A stretch of DNA of 64,000 bases from Aurantiochytrium sp. KH105 (lineage: Eukaryota > Sar > Bigyra > Thraustochytrida > Thraustochytriidae): the NCBI GenBank assembly GCA_003116975.1, contig BGKB01000099.1:124001-188000 (forward strand), written 5' to 3'. Below the pieces are notes generated by a model. It was not told the DNA's origin and did no database searches. It worked only from the letters and a program-made list of their open reading frames with translations. The position numbers and the translations under genes are program-made. This document shows positions 19,472-30,407 of the stretch, piece after piece (the first letter of the stretch is position 1; every line of letters begins with the position of its first letter).

Positions 19472-21328
19472 GACTCCTGCGTCTTTTCCTTTTCCCGTTT
19501 ACTCTCTCCCTCGTCTCGTCTCGTCTCGTTTCAACTCGACTCGACTCGACCTCGCTCGTCGCGCGTGGCGTTTGCCTTGCCTTGTCGGCTTGCTGCCCGC
19601 GGTCCGTGTTGCTTGCTTCCTTCCTCCCTTGCCTGCTTTGCTTCCTCTTTGTCGGGAGGTCCGCCAAAGGGAAAAAAAGGTAGGGTGGGAAAAAAAGGAG
19701 CAAGCGGCGCTGTGATCGGCTGGAGCCGCCGGCTCGAGCTCGTCAACGTTCGCCCGCCGGGCTGCGCGTAAAGTACGCTGCGGCTGGGCTCGCTGGCAGG
19801 CCCAAGCGCGCGGCGCCCAATGCGTTCAGGGGTGGTGGCCTACCTGTCGGGTCCGCGTGTCTGGAAAAGAGATAAAAAAGGAGTGGCGTGGCGGCAGCGG
19901 CGTGCCACTTACTTCTGTTGGACCGCGCGCGAGAATGGACGACCGACCGAAATGAGCGATCGAACGAACGATTGATCTTGTGCTCAGGCTCGAGCTTGGC
20001 GATGACGATGACAATCGCGACGAGGACGAGGACGAGGTCCACGTGCGCCGAAGGCTGGAGAAGCTAAGCTAAGCTAGCGAGAGAGCGTCTCGTTCCGGGC
20101 CTCGCGAACGCAGCGACGCGAGCAAGAGCGCGCGCGCGCAAAGGGCGCGGAGGAGAAGAACCGTCTTCGGAGACGACCTTCGCCAGCGACAACAACGACG
20201 ACAGCAACGACGATGACGACGACGGAGAAGAAGAAGAAGAAGAAGAAGGAGAAGGAGGCAGCCCCCTCGGAACGCCTCGCGACCTCTTCGAGAGCGCGCA
20301 AGTCGAGGCCCTTCCTCGCGACGAGAACGCTTCGCGCGCGAGCGGCGTGCGCAGCGGGCCCGCGGCCTCGCGGCTGTCCGCGCGCGGGCGGGCGGTCTTC
20401 TGCGCCCGGGCTAGCTCGCGCGAGGCGGAGCGGGGCGGCGCGGCTCGATGCCCGGCCGGCCGGAGATGGCGATTGCCGCGCCTTGCCTTCCCGGGACCTC
20501 GCGAGGAGGACGCCGCGCGCGCGGGCGCGGGGGCAGAGCGGCGAGCGCGGCGCGCGGGCGGGGGGCCGAGAGCGGGAGCGGGCCGCGCCGGGCCTGCCGC
20601 GGAGGGCGGGGCGGGGCGAGGCGAGGCGGGGCGGGGCTGGCCGAGCGGGGATCTCTCGAGCGAATGGCGGTCTGGGCGAAAGATGGAGCACGCCGCCTTG
20701 GCGGTTTGCCCCTGGCGCCTTTTTCCCGCGCCCGCCCTCCCACCTGACTGCTGTTACCGGACCCCTCGCTCCACTGGCAAATCTCGTACCCTTTACTTCT
20801 CGAAACTCGTCCCCGCCACCTGGGAGGGCGCTGCCACTAGATGGTTGAGCACAACAAAGTTTGAAATTTAGGAAGAACGATATTTTCCCATGTGAGAGCG
20901 AACGTTTGTTTGCTCGGGCAGGGAATTTCTTTTCACCTCACAAATCTTCTCGGGTCATCGCCTTTCTATACAGAGGAGAAAATAAATATTATCACAGTGA
21001 CGATAGGAGGTAAAGGTGTAAAAATTTTGGACCTCAATTTGTGAGGTAGACCACTGGGGTAGCACTGGATGGTAGTGAGACTAATCATGGGTTGTGCAGT
21101 CCGCCATGTCGCGAGCTATAAAAAAAAAGGGTAAAACTCGAGTGGAGCGGAGGAGACGGACGCGGCGGCGAGAGAATACCCAAGACGAGTTCGACGTCGA
21201 CGAGCCTCGACCCAATATTGACGTTGGACTTGAGTTTGTATTGGAAACAGCGAACGAGAGCCGACGAAGAAAGTATCAAATTTGTTCGAGGAGCAGTCTG
21301 CGCCTGGCAAGCAGGCAGTCGCTGACTG
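19472..21328. other. Divergent intergenic region upstream of MYB and JmjC genes
   Basis: About 1.9 kb. The first half has pentamer runs (19510-19551) and a GC-rich segment (20050-20750), with a GAAGAA-rich purine tract at about 20222-20255. Every frame there translates to Arg/Ala/Gly-rich filler. From about 20850 it turns AT-rich. An 88-codon frame from 21094 overlaps the JmjC start and could be an upstream exon or uORF, but it shows no domain. Confidence 0.4.
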
Positions 21329-22363
21329 ATGGCGACGGCTGTGGCTGTGAGAAGACCTGAGGTGGCTCGTGCAGGGGCAACAGCGTGCGCGTGGACCCTT
21401 AAAGATGTGCTCGCATCGCGCAAAAAGGAGGAAAAGGTGCCTGTGAAATGCAGCAAGAATCGATGGTTCATGTACAACGAGACGGGCAATGCCGACCTGC
21501 TCGCCGACGCTGGTGACCACGTCCAGGATCTCCGCTGGGAAGACGTTCTGGATGGCGTCGAGACATCGACGAATGGTGAATATGTATACTATACTGGACC
21601 TGTGCCGGGTCCTGCGGGCACGGCGTCCGCGGCATGGATTTCAAGCGCAAAGAGTGGTACGCGAGCGCACTACGATGCCTTTGACAACCAGTTCTTCCAG
21701 CTCAAGGGACAAAAACGTATCCGCGTGCATGCTCCAACGGAGCACTTTGCCTTTCATGTATTTCCTGACGCTCACTCGCGCGCCCGGAAGTCGCAGGTTG
21801 ACAGCGATCAGCCAGACTTGCAGAGCTTTCCTCTCTTTGCCGAGCTTGCAGCACCTGCCTTGGATGTGATTCTGGAACCTGGTGACAGCATAAGCATTCC
21901 TGCCTTTTGGTTTCACGAGGTTGAGTCGCTCACCTCTTCTGTCTCAGTCAATGCCTTTTCAATGAGTCCTGTGGCCAGTGTGGCAGGTAGAGTGTTTGCT
22001 CGTCCGCTCCCCTTGGATGCTGCGTTCATTCGTGATACTATTGCCGAATGCACATCATGGGATGGTCCAACGTTTGTCTCTCGACTCTTACAGTCACGCT
22101 ACGAGCCACTGTACGGACCCGTGGACGCGCTTGCGCTTGATGATGGGCCAAAGGCCACAGAAGTTGACAAGATTGCCACTACGGCCGCCTTTCAGACGCT
22201 CCGCGCAGCTTGTGGGGCAGAGACAATTGAAAACGCGCCCAATCCAGACACAGCGGGCGTGACAGAGATTGTCATGGCGCATTTGCTGGAGCTCTCCTGT
22301 GTACGCGCAAGCGGACCCAATAATGTTCAGCGCACCCTGCAGGGCATTTTGGACCGCATTTGA
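21329..22363 (+). CDS. JmjC / cupin-8 family putative 2-oxoglutarate dioxygenase
   Basis: 344 residues. The iron-binding facial triad is visible: H114 and D116 in RAHYDAFDNQFFQLKGQKRI, and H196 in SISIPAFWFHEVESL. K128 sits where the family binds 2-oxoglutarate. The spacing fits the small cupin-8/JmjC group (TYW5, JMJD5/7, FIH-like hydroxylases) that hydroxylates proteins or a tRNA base. The substrate cannot be read from the sequence. The N-terminal RRPEVARAGA followed by WTLKDVLAS looks like the RPvVlRg...W entry of this family, so the domain may be nearly complete from this start, but an upstream exon cannot be excluded. The C-terminal third is helical with no motif. It is convergent with the metalloprotease gene. 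Confidence 0.82.
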   Translation: MATAVAVRRPEVARAGATACAWTLKDVLASRKKEEKVPVKCSKNRWFMYNETGNADLLADAGDHVQDLRWEDVLDGVETSTNGEYVYYTGPVPGPAGTASAAWISSAKSGTRAHYDAFDNQFFQLKGQKRIRVHAPTEHFAFHVFPDAHSRARKSQVDSDQPDLQSFPLFAELAAPALDVILEPGDSISIPAFWFHEVESLTSSVSVNAFSMSPVASVAGRVFARPLPLDAAFIRDTIAECTSWDGPTFVSRLLQSRYEPLYGPVDALALDDGPKATEVDKIATTAAFQTLRAACGAETIENAPNPDTAGVTEIVMAHLLELSCVRASGPNNVQRTLQGILDRI

Positions 22364-22449
22364 ATTTGTTTTGCAGCAAAAAAGCATTCTTGTGTCTGTC
22401 GTTGTCGTAGTTCATGATGTGCTCGATCAGCCCGATGCATTAGAGTCAA

Positions 22450-22894
22450 GATTTATTTTGGAGCTGGTTTGCATTCGTGCCTTGTTCTTGCATTAGAACA
22501 CATACTAGCACTGCTCGTTCTCGTCTAGGCAACGCTGCTTGTGCTTTCGTGAAGACGCATGCGATGTCGCTCATGGACACTATCATTCTCAGACTGTCAG
22601 GATTTATTTTGGAGCTGGTTTGCATTCGTGCCTTGTTCTTGCATTAGAACACATACTAGCACTGCTCGTTCTCGTCTAGGCAACGCTTCTTGTGCTTCCG
22701 TGAAGACGCATGCGATGTCGCTCATGGACACTATCATTCTCAGAGTCAATATCCATTCTAGGATCGCTTCACATCAATGCTCTCTTCTTGCACAAGAGCA
22801 AAGTCTATTTCTGCTCGTCCTCATCCAAACAACGCTTCTTGTGCTTCCCTTGAAAGAAGCAAGCGATGCTGCCCGTGGACATTTGGATTATCAG
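22450..22894 (-). repeat. 151-bp tandem repeat, copies of the protease 3' cysteine-rich module
   Basis: 22450-22592 and 22601-22743 are nearly identical (I count two mismatches in 143 bp) with a 151-bp period. A third, diverged unit spans about 22744-22894, and the fourth is the end of the protease coding region (about 22895-23045). On the minus strand each unit encodes a version of the protease C-terminus: RKHKKRCLDENEQC then stop in the two young copies, GKHKKRCLDEDEQK then stop in the third, against [17 protein letters not shown] in the gene. The array therefore arose by tandem duplication of the terminal module. Confidence 0.85.
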
Positions 22895-22914
22895 AGTCAA
22901 AATCAATTCTTGAA

Positions 22915-25212
22915 TTACTTTGCATCGACGCACTGTCTCTTTACAAAAGCACAGGTGCACGGCTTGCCCTGCGCTTCCTCGTCCAAGCAGCGATTCTTGC
23001 GCTTCCGCCACGACCCACTGCCTTCGCGCTCGTCACAAACAATGTCGCACTTTGAAGTGGGCGCCTTGGTGGGATACGGTGTGGGCGCCTTGGTTGGCCT
23101 TGATGTCGGTGGCGATCTGGTCGGTCTTGGCGTAGTTGGTGACTTGGTAGGGCGGGGTGTCGGAACGGGCGGGTCTGTGGGTGGTTCCGTAGGAAACAGC
23201 GTCGGATGCGGTGTCGTCGGGTATGGCGTCGGCCGCGGAACGGGCGCATGTGCCCACTTCACTCCGTCCGTGATGGTGCTACGCGGCACATCGAGTGGTG
23301 CAGACGTTGGCACGCACTCACTATTTCTACACTTTCCCTCGGCACCATTGTCGCGAACGCATTTCGAGCCATTGTCAATTTCGCCAGCATAATGGTCTGT
23401 GTTCTTTTTGTAGTAGTTTGCCTTGCACGTTTCACCACGCGGCTTGCATTTCTGCAAGCAGCCATTGTTCTGCTCGCCACACCGGGTCATTCCAAATACG
23501 GCGCAAGGATTAACACAGCGGCCGAGACTGCAGCGACCCTTTTCTCCGTCCGGCATCGTGCACGTGTCCGACACCGTACCGAGCACCCCTGCGGCAGTAC
23601 AGCACTCGGGGCTTGAAAAGGATCCACCCTCGACAATGGGTTCTGTTGCATACTTGGGATGCATAAAAAATGTCTTGGTCGAACATTGCCTCGAGGTGTC
23701 CTGGAGTCTGCACATTACGCAGCCTGTGCAAGAGGTCGATCCGTCCTCGCACTCGCACTCTTCCTCGGGAAGCAAGAAGCGATCGCCACAGGCGAGGTCT
23801 CCAGTTGCGTTTCGCCAATACGGACACTGGGGAATTCGCGCAAAGGCGTTGTTAGTGCGATAGCAACTACGCTCTCGTCCGAGAAGGTTGTACGCGTAGC
23901 GCTTGGTGCCTCGAATGCGACCACTGCCATAATCCATGAGACCTCCTGTGTTGCGAACGCCATTCTCCATGGTGTGCGGCATACCCGCAATCGTGTGTCC
24001 CATTTCGTGCGAAACGACGCGAAAGGAGAGAGACTTGCTTTGACAGCTTGAGCCTCCCTTGTGCGGGAGACGGCACAGAGATCCACTCTGGCCGAAACCA
24101 TTTCCGTTGCTCGGACAGCCATGAATGTATGTCCAGCTACCAACGTTGTCCTCGAGCGGAATCGTTGGCGCGAATTTAAACATTGCCTCGCGAATGCCCT
24201 TGGGAGGGTCCGGGCATGTGCCCTTTTCCTTGGAAAAGTGGAAGATCTCGTGCCACGAGCTGGGCACCTTGTTGGCGGCAATCATGACCTTGCGAATGCG
24301 CAGCCAAAAGTTCAGCTGCGCCGCCATGATGACGTTGACCTTGACAACAATCTCCTCAAACTTTTTCTGGACACGCTCTGCACTCTTTCCTTCGTTCTCC
24401 CAGGTAGCACGACTGGTTGCAAGCCCAATGTCAATGACTTGACGCCGCGTGTCGAAAGGGTAGCAAAAGGGAAAGTACGCCAGCTCGTCGCGAAAAGGGT
24501 CGTTGTTGATGTCCCGAAGCTCGAAAACATCCGCGAGCGCTCGCGCGGGTCCCCGTTCGTTGCTCGAAGTCCACCCGAAATCGGTTTCCTCATCAACGAC
24601 GAAGTCCGCGTCGGTGTCGCCCATTTCTTCGTCCTCATCGGGCTCTTCGCGGCCACGCGGTGGCTGGTGCAAGTCGTGCACGAGGCCAAAGTACGCGTCC
24701 GCGGCGACCTCGTCAGCCTGACGCAGATTGCGAAAACGATCCTCGCCCATTTCTTGCACGACCTCAGAATAGTGTTTAATCTCGATCAGCGAATCGCTCC
24801 CACCGCCGCGGCGAAAGAGACTCACGCTCAAATGTCCATCTTCGCCCGGGTCGCACCCCACAACCACAGTCTGCCCATGTTCTGTTGCGTGAAAGGTGTA
24901 CTTGGCATCATTGTGCTCATGCATGCCCAGCGTCCCATCGCTATCCTCGACGGTTGCGTCCGGCGCATACAGGCCCTTGACACGGACGACCTTCTTCTCC
25001 ATTTCCTCCTTCTTGCCGTGTTCATCCCAGAACGCCACGCGGACCATGCCGTGGGCCCCAGATTCATGCACGTCGAAGCTCACATGCTCGACCTCCAGCA
25101 GCGTCTCGAACCACTGCTGATGCACATCATCCCCGACCAGCTCCGCTCCGCTGCCGCGCGCGCCGATGGCCGCCCACGCGATGGTCGCGATCACCGCCCA
25201 GGTCTTCATCAT
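22915..25212 (-). CDS. Secreted ADAM/reprolysin-like zinc metalloprotease
   Basis: 765 residues. A signal peptide is clear ([20 protein letters not shown]). A pro-domain-like acidic region follows, then a metalloprotease domain with the zinc helix [14 protein letters not shown] (H402, E403, H406, H413) and a Met-turn GGLMDYGSG. After it come cysteine-rich segments resembling the disintegrin/cysteine-rich parts of ADAM proteins. Next is a Pro/Thr repeat stalk ([19 protein letters not shown] and similar), typical of stramenopile secreted proteins, and a last cysteine-rich module. The zinc motif has one residue more than the metzincin consensus between the second and third histidine. Secretion, probably with shedding or degradation of extracellular protein, is inferred. 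The frame continues to 25518 through an AGAGC microsatellite; the signal peptide fixes the start at 25212 (or the adjacent ATG at 25209). Confidence 0.88.
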   Translation of the reverse strand: MMKTWAVIATIAWAAIGARGSGAELVGDDVHQQWFETLLEVEHVSFDVHESGAHGMVRVAFWDEHGKKEEMEKKVVRVKGLYAPDATVEDSDGTLGMHEHNDAKYTFHATEHGQTVVVGCDPGEDGHLSVSLFRRGGGSDSLIEIKHYSEVVQEMGEDRFRNLRQADEVAADAYFGLVHDLHQPPRGREEPDEDEEMGDTDADFVVDEETDFGWTSSNERGPARALADVFELRDINNDPFRDELAYFPFCYPFDTRRQVIDIGLATSRATWENEGKSAERVQKKFEEIVVKVNVIMAAQLNFWLRIRKVMIAANKVPSSWHEIFHFSKEKGTCPDPPKGIREAMFKFAPTIPLEDNVGSWTYIHGCPSNGNGFGQSGSLCRLPHKGGSSCQSKSLSFRVVSHEMGHTIAGMPHTMENGVRNTGGLMDYGSGRIRGTKRYAYNLLGRERSCYRTNNAFARIPQCPYWRNATGDLACGDRFLLPEEECECEDGSTSCTGCVMCRLQDTSRQCSTKTFFMHPKYATEPIVEGGSFSSPECCTAAGVLGTVSDTCTMPDGEKGRCSLGRCVNPCAVFGMTRCGEQNNGCLQKCKPRGETCKANYYKKNTDHYAGEIDNGSKCVRDNGAEGKCRNSECVPTSAPLDVPRSTITDGVKWAHAPVPRPTPYPTTPHPTLFPTEPPTDPPVPTPRPTKSPTTPRPTRSPPTSRPTKAPTPYPTKAPTSKCDIVCDEREGSGSWRKRKNRCLDEEAQGKPCTCAFVKRQCVDAK

Positions 25213-25352
25213 CTTGCTTGTTTGTCCTCTTCGCCCCGCCCGCCCGCTGCCTCTCGGTCCCCCGACGATTCGTGTTTGCAGGCCCTGCCGGCAAACTCGC
25301 CTCGCGTTCTGCGTTGCCCTTCCTGTGCTTGCATGGATTGCGCTTGCGTGCA

Positions 25353-25482
25353 AAGCAGAGCAAAGCAGAGCAGAGCAGAGCAGAGCAGAGCAGAGCAGAG
25401 CAGAGCAGAGCAGAGCAGAGCAGAGCAGAGCAGAGCAGAGCAGAGCAGAGCAGAGCAGAGCAGAGCAGAGCAGAGCAGAGCA
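25353..25482 (+). repeat. (AGAGC)n microsatellite, about 120 bp
   Basis: Roughly two dozen perfect 5-bp units, with slightly impure units (CAAAG) at the left edge. It contains no stop codon in any frame, so it creates spurious long ORFs on both strands (CSALL or EQSRA repeats). It lies about 150 bp upstream of the metalloprotease start. Confidence 0.95.
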
Positions 25483-26617
25483 GCGAGTGTGCATGCGCCG
25501 GAGAGAAACTTGCTCCATGGCCGCCCCGGAGCGCGTGCCACGCCACCTGCCACTGCGCGCCGAGGTCCGGCTGTGGGAGCTGGTTCTTGGCGCTTGCTCG
25601 AGACCGCTCGCGCCTCCGAGGCGCCTGTTGCAGCCGTGCCGGTCCTCGCAGTCGCGCGCATTGCAGTCGCTGTCGCTCGCAGCCGTCGAGGTTGTCTCAC
25701 CTCGGCTACGCTCGAATGTTGTGTGCCTTGCAGCGCTGATTGCGAGCTCGCGGTTTGTCTAGAAGTTCGAGAGGGCGCAGGAGCGGGCTCTGTGGGGACG
25801 ATTGTGGAGCAGGTTGCGAGCCGGCTTCTATCCGATAAACGGGCCGAGCCCAGCGTCTGCGTGGAGGTCGAGCGCAGCATTGACGCCGGCGAGAACGCAA
25901 AACGCTGGCACGTGCGTGTGTTCGGCACACGGGCACGTCCTGCGCGGTCCCGCGGCCGGCTGCGGCAGCGGCAGGCGAGCTCGCGATGCTGTCCTGGTCG
26001 TTCGAATGAAGTTCACCCAGCACACGCACAGACATCAACGCCGGCATTTTTTACGGTTAAACAAAAACGCGACCGTCTCGAGCGCGCCGCGGCGCGGGTG
26101 CCCATCTCCGTCGGAGGGCGGTCGATGGCGCGACGCTCCGGAGGCGCCGTATGGCCGCACAGCTTCTATGATGTTGCTCTTCGGGCACTGGCACTCCCTT
26201 CGCGGAAGGCGGCACCGGCTCGGCTCGGCTCGGCTCGGCTCCTCGAGTGCCGCCGGGCGAGGCTGCATGGTATGCACGGTTGGTTGCGGCGATTGCGGTT
26301 CATGGTGCGATGCGGATGCAGGTCACAGTCGTCGGCCAGGTCACTGTCGAAGAGGAGGCGAGCGGAGAAAGAGCAAGCTTGGGGGGCGACAGCGAGGACT
26401 GCGCAGCCTGGTGGTGGTGAGCTTGAGGTAAGCTATGATCAAGGTGGGAAAGTGGCAGCAGCAGAGAATGCGGCAGCAGCAGCTGCTGCTGCAGCTGCGG
26501 ATGGCATGAAGGATGGATGCTGGTGCGAGAAAGGAGTCGAACGAGAGTTTGGTGAATTTAACAATCGTTTTTGCAGACACTTGCAGTGAATCGTGCAACG
26601 TCAGGGCACCAGTATAC

Positions 26618-26618
<1 letters not shown>

Positions 26619-26649
<31 letters not shown>
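26619..26649 (+). repeat. (CTG)n, about 10 units
   Basis: A perfect trinucleotide run in non-coding sequence upstream of the PqiA-like gene. Confidence 0.9.
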
Positions 26650-26650
<1 letters not shown>

Positions 26651-26692
26651 TACCGCGGAGAGAGACATGGAAAGGAAGAGCAGCAGAGGTAT

Positions 26693-26846
26693 GAGCAGCA
26701 TTAGCAGTAGCAGTAGCGTTAGCAGCATTAGCATAGCAGCATTAGCATAGCAGCATTAGCATAGCAGCATTAGCATAGCATTAGCATAGCAGCATTCGCA
26801 TAGCAGCATTAGGATAGCAGCAGCAGCAGCATTAGCAGCAGCAGCA
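26693..26846 (+). repeat. AGCATTAGCATAGC minisatellite
   Basis: Imperfect tandem array of a 14-bp unit AGCATTAGCATAGC with AGCAGT and AGCAGC variants at both edges. It probably grew from the adjoining CAG-type repeats. Confidence 0.85.
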
Positions 26847-27471
26847 AAGAGCGACTGGTGCAAGCTGGAAATCTGAATGTCAAAATCAAGCCCTCCAAGG
26901 TTTTATCCAGGCAAGGTCTACTTCGCTGAGATGTGAATAAGTCAAACAAGACAGATGGCTCAAAGGCAGAGAGCAGCAGTACGGCAGAATTTTGCCGCGA
27001 TCCAGAATGGGGCTCACCAAGCTTTGCTCATTCCTCCTGAATAAAGGCAGTCCAAGATCACCCTTGTCGGGGCGTAGCATTTCAAGTGGCGTGTCTTCTG
27101 TCCAAGGCCACCTTGACGGTCGCCGTGCTCGGTCCTCCAAAGCAGCACAGAACAACACCAAAGGAAAGTGGATTGTTGTTGGGACGCGCCTGACTCAACA
27201 ACAAAATGAAACAAAATCCTGGGTCGTCGGCCTGGGTGGGAGATACGGACATCTCCAAACTCCAGCCTCCCGAATCGCGCCACGACGCCGCGACGCTCGC
27301 AGCGCGTGATCGATTGGCGCCGTACCGGGGCTCGCCGTCGACCCGAGAAGAGAGAGACGCGACGCCGCGCGGAGCGCGCGGGCACGCGCCTCTGGGAGCG
27401 GCGCTGGTCTGGTAGGATTAGGAACTCTCCTCCAGCCGCGAGGTCTTCTGCAGCGCTTCAGGAGCGCGACG

Positions 27472-29625
27472 ATGCTCAACGGCGACGAGCACGGCGGCAG
27501 CGGCGGCGGCGACGTCGGCGGTGGCAATGGCAACGAGGTGGTGGTAGAGGATCAGGAGCTCCATCGCATCATCGATCAGAATCATGTAAACGGCAGCAGC
27601 CCCGAAGCGGCGCGGCATGAGCCGGAAGAGGCTGGCGGATCTCCACCACCTCCGCGAGAATTCAACCCCCGCGCAGCTCTCACGTACAAGGGAGACCTGA
27701 GCTACTCTCTCGCGTTCTACAAGACGACTCCACGGGCTTCCAGATTTATTGTCTCAGCACTCATGGTACTCAGCCATGCATTCTTTATCTATGGCCAGAC
27801 GGCACCAATGTGGAGACTGTATTACACAATGGATGTGGATGTGACGCTTCACGCGACGAGCTTGGACAGCAAAGCACTTTTCCGAGAGCTTGGCGTAGAG
27901 AACCCGCTTAACATTACCGAGCACACGACGCACGATGTCGAGACGTTCACGTACGGATACGCTGTGCAGCAGCTTTGGCGCGCGCACAACTTGGGATCCA
28001 AGCTTGGACCGCGGCTTGCTGCCTTCGTTCTCGTTGCGTTTTCTGGGTTTTGGCCTCATCTCAAACTAGTTCTTCTGCACCTGTATTGGTTCGTGCCGCA
28101 TAGCGAGCTCGTGCGCACAACGGCCCTCTACTGGTTGAGTACCTTTGGAAAGTGGTCGCTTGCGGATGTCTTTGTCGTTTGCGTGATGATTGGCGTTCTC
28201 AATATTGACCTCGACCTTGACCCAAGTCTTGTGCTCGCAGGTATCCGCGAAGAGATACCAGAAGCAGTCACGATTGCCAAGGAGGCCGTCAACATGACGC
28301 AATTCGAAAAAATATTATGCGAGGATCTACTTAACATCTCCAGCTGCGGACACTGGTATGACCTGAAATGCGCGGCGTGTCATCGCACCGCAGACGCCAT
28401 CTACTCTAAACCTGGAACTGTCGAGGCTCTTGCGCAGCATGCGCTAGGGGGCATTGAATCGAGCGGCGGCGGGCACCTGGCGCTTCGCATTGCAGGTCTG
28501 CCTGGAATCTACATCTTTTGCTTCGCGGTGATCATTTCGCTCCTGCTGAGCTTCTTTATCGACGCGCTCGACCACCGCGCCAAGGCTAAAAATGCCAAGG
28601 CTCGGCGCGGTGAGCCACCTGTAGGAGCGCTCGGCATCACAGGGTCGCCGGCAAATCTCTTCGGCAACGCGGTGCTTGACGCGAACGAATCATCTATGAT
28701 GAACGGGACGAATGGCGCGGGTGGTTTCGGCTCTTCGCATGACCTTCTTCCTCCCATGCTCAAGGCGGGTCCAGGCCCCGTGCTTCTCATCCGCCGCGTC
28801 TCCAAGCGCGTGTGGACATTTCGCCAATATATTTGGCTCACCTTTGGCGCTGCGATTGCGGTTGCCATCGTTTTCGCTGGGGTCTTTGAAGATAGCATGG
28901 AGCGTGAGGTTCGAGGGAGTCTGCCAGCTATCGCCAACAAGATTCTCGGCGTAGAGTGGTATCGTACTTATTCCCTATGGTCGCTAACGGAGGTGACTGG
29001 CGCCTCGGGCGGCGCCGACTTTCTCCTCATGGGCACCTTTGGTTTCTTTTGTGTCTTCGGACCCATCATTCGGGCCATCGTTTGTCTTGTGGACCTTTGC
29101 TTGCCTGCAAGCAAGGAGCAGCACACGCGTTTGATGACCATCATTAGCTTTCTTGGCAGCTTTTGCGCTTGGGAGGTCTTTCTCGTCGCACTCTTCCTCG
29201 TCGAGGCTGAAATGCCTCCCATTACCGGGACGATCATCAACTCTCAAGATACAGACTGGTGCGACATTCTCCACGATGCAGGCTTTGATCCTCAATGTTT
29301 TCAAGTCGAGTACAATATTCTCGCAACATTTGCCCTCGTCATTGTTGGCGGCTCTCTTCTCATGCTGACCACGAGTCTTGTTATCAAGCTTTCTTTCAAG
29401 GGCCTGGATCCATACATGGACGGCGATCTCGGCGGTCCATATTGCTGCGAGAGCTGCCCTCCGTTGCTCATTGACTTTCATCGGGACGTTCGACTTGACC
29501 ATGGGCTCGAAGACCGCGATACCGAGTACGCGCCGCTCCTTGTTCGGGCAAATCCGCCTTCGCAAGACGCCAATGTGTCTGGTAATGGCCACGGACGATC
29601 TTCTGGCCAGCAGCTTCAAGTGTGA
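27472..29625 (+). CDS. PqiA-like multi-pass membrane protein
   Basis: 717 residues with a hydrophilic Gly-rich N-terminus (1-85) and about eight to nine hydrophobic segments. The block STFGKWSLADVFVVCVMIGV matches the GxWSmxDVF signature of PqiA-type domains, preceded by a PHLKLVLLHLYWF helix. A second, related half appears near residues 510-590 (FGPIIRAIVCLVDLCLP, then FLGSFCAWEVFLVALFLV), so the protein looks like a duplicated PqiA unit. Bacterial PqiA works with PqiB in lipid transport between membranes. Stramenopile members are uncharacterised as far as I know, so a lipid or membrane-stress role is only a guess. The loop at about 265-345 is cysteine-containing and probably lumenal. The C-terminal tail is soluble. 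It is single-exon and convergent with the BAR-SH3 gene. Confidence 0.75.
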   Translation: MLNGDEHGGSGGGDVGGGNGNEVVVEDQELHRIIDQNHVNGSSPEAARHEPEEAGGSPPPPREFNPRAALTYKGDLSYSLAFYKTTPRASRFIVSALMVLSHAFFIYGQTAPMWRLYYTMDVDVTLHATSLDSKALFRELGVENPLNITEHTTHDVETFTYGYAVQQLWRAHNLGSKLGPRLAAFVLVAFSGFWPHLKLVLLHLYWFVPHSELVRTTALYWLSTFGKWSLADVFVVCVMIGVLNIDLDLDPSLVLAGIREEIPEAVTIAKEAVNMTQFEKILCEDLLNISSCGHWYDLKCAACHRTADAIYSKPGTVEALAQHALGGIESSGGGHLALRIAGLPGIYIFCFAVIISLLLSFFIDALDHRAKAKNAKARRGEPPVGALGITGSPANLFGNAVLDANESSMMNGTNGAGGFGSSHDLLPPMLKAGPGPVLLIRRVSKRVWTFRQYIWLTFGAAIAVAIVFAGVFEDSMEREVRGSLPAIANKILGVEWYRTYSLWSLTEVTGASGGADFLLMGTFGFFCVFGPIIRAIVCLVDLCLPASKEQHTRLMTIISFLGSFCAWEVFLVALFLVEAEMPPITGTIINSQDTDWCDILHDAGFDPQCFQVEYNILATFALVIVGGSLLMLTTSLVIKLSFKGLDPYMDGDLGGPYCCESCPPLLIDFHRDVRLDHGLEDRDTEYAPLLVRANPPSQDANVSGNGHGRSSGQQLQV

Positions 29626-30407
29626 TCATCTTCAACTATGTTTGCATCGCTATAAAGCGATTTCCTCATTCCCGATTTTTCGACAATGCGGAGATCAAAT
29701 TTCAAAGCGTGTGGACATACATTTCGAAGAGGACACGGTCATTCTTTGCGTCAGTGCACAGAATGTGAGGCGAGCATTGTGCCGCGGTTTGCTCAGCGAT
29801 CTTGAGTATGACTTTTTTTTTTGCAAGTGCTTGATTGCCTTGCGCAGCCTCGTTTCAAAGATGTGTTTTGGTGAAAGCAAATTAAGCTATCAGGCTGTCG
29901 GGATGGCACGGCAAGCACAATCGCATTCACATTTTTCGGGGGTCCCGTTTCGTTTGCCGTTCTTTTGGCCAATACTCACTAGGAATGACGTGGACCGACC
30001 GTTCCAGCTTTGCCGAAAGAGATTGTTCTATGCACGCTTCCTTCTGGTAGAAAAGGATGGAGCGACCTTGTAGTTGTCTGGTAATAATCCATTACTATTT
30101 ACTTCTTTTGCAGTGCTGATTTTACCTCGACTCGTAGCAAGCGCATTCATTCTTGTTGGTTCACGGCATTAGCATGAGCGCGCCCACTGCAAACAAAATG
30201 CAAATTGAATGATGATAAAAAACCAATTAAAATTGATCCTCGTACTCTCCTTCGTCTGTGCCATATAAAATCGATTGCAAACTCGCAGCATGAAGAGATG
30301 AAATTCAGAATTTAGTTTGTTGCAACCTTGATCGGGCCGCCCCAAGTCCATCGAGGCTGTGGCAGGTCGTCCCGTGCCCTCTTCAATTGATGTAGACATG
30401 AGATTTG
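29626..30407. other. Convergent 3' intergenic region
   Basis: About 780 bp between the stops of the PqiA-like and BAR-SH3 genes. It is AT-richer than its surroundings, with a T run at 29814-29822. No gene recognised. Confidence 0.5.

Larger units (their letters stand above)
25483..27471. other. Divergent intergenic region with CAG/CTG and minisatellite repeats
   Basis: About 2 kb between the metalloprotease and PqiA-like genes. No gene recognised. It contains GCA/GCT runs at about 26456-26502, a CTG run at 26619-26649 and a 14-bp minisatellite at 26693-26846. Confidence 0.4.

Noticed and set aside
20074-20871. Overlapping ORFs on both strands in a GC-rich segment
   Set aside because: Arg/Ala/Gly-rich in every frame, no motif, typical of GC-rich promoter DNA.
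24061-26589. 842-codon plus-strand frame opposite the metalloprotease
   Set aside because: It is antisense to a protein with a clear signal peptide, zinc helix and Cys-rich domains, and crosses the AGAGC microsatellite. It is a codon-bias shadow.
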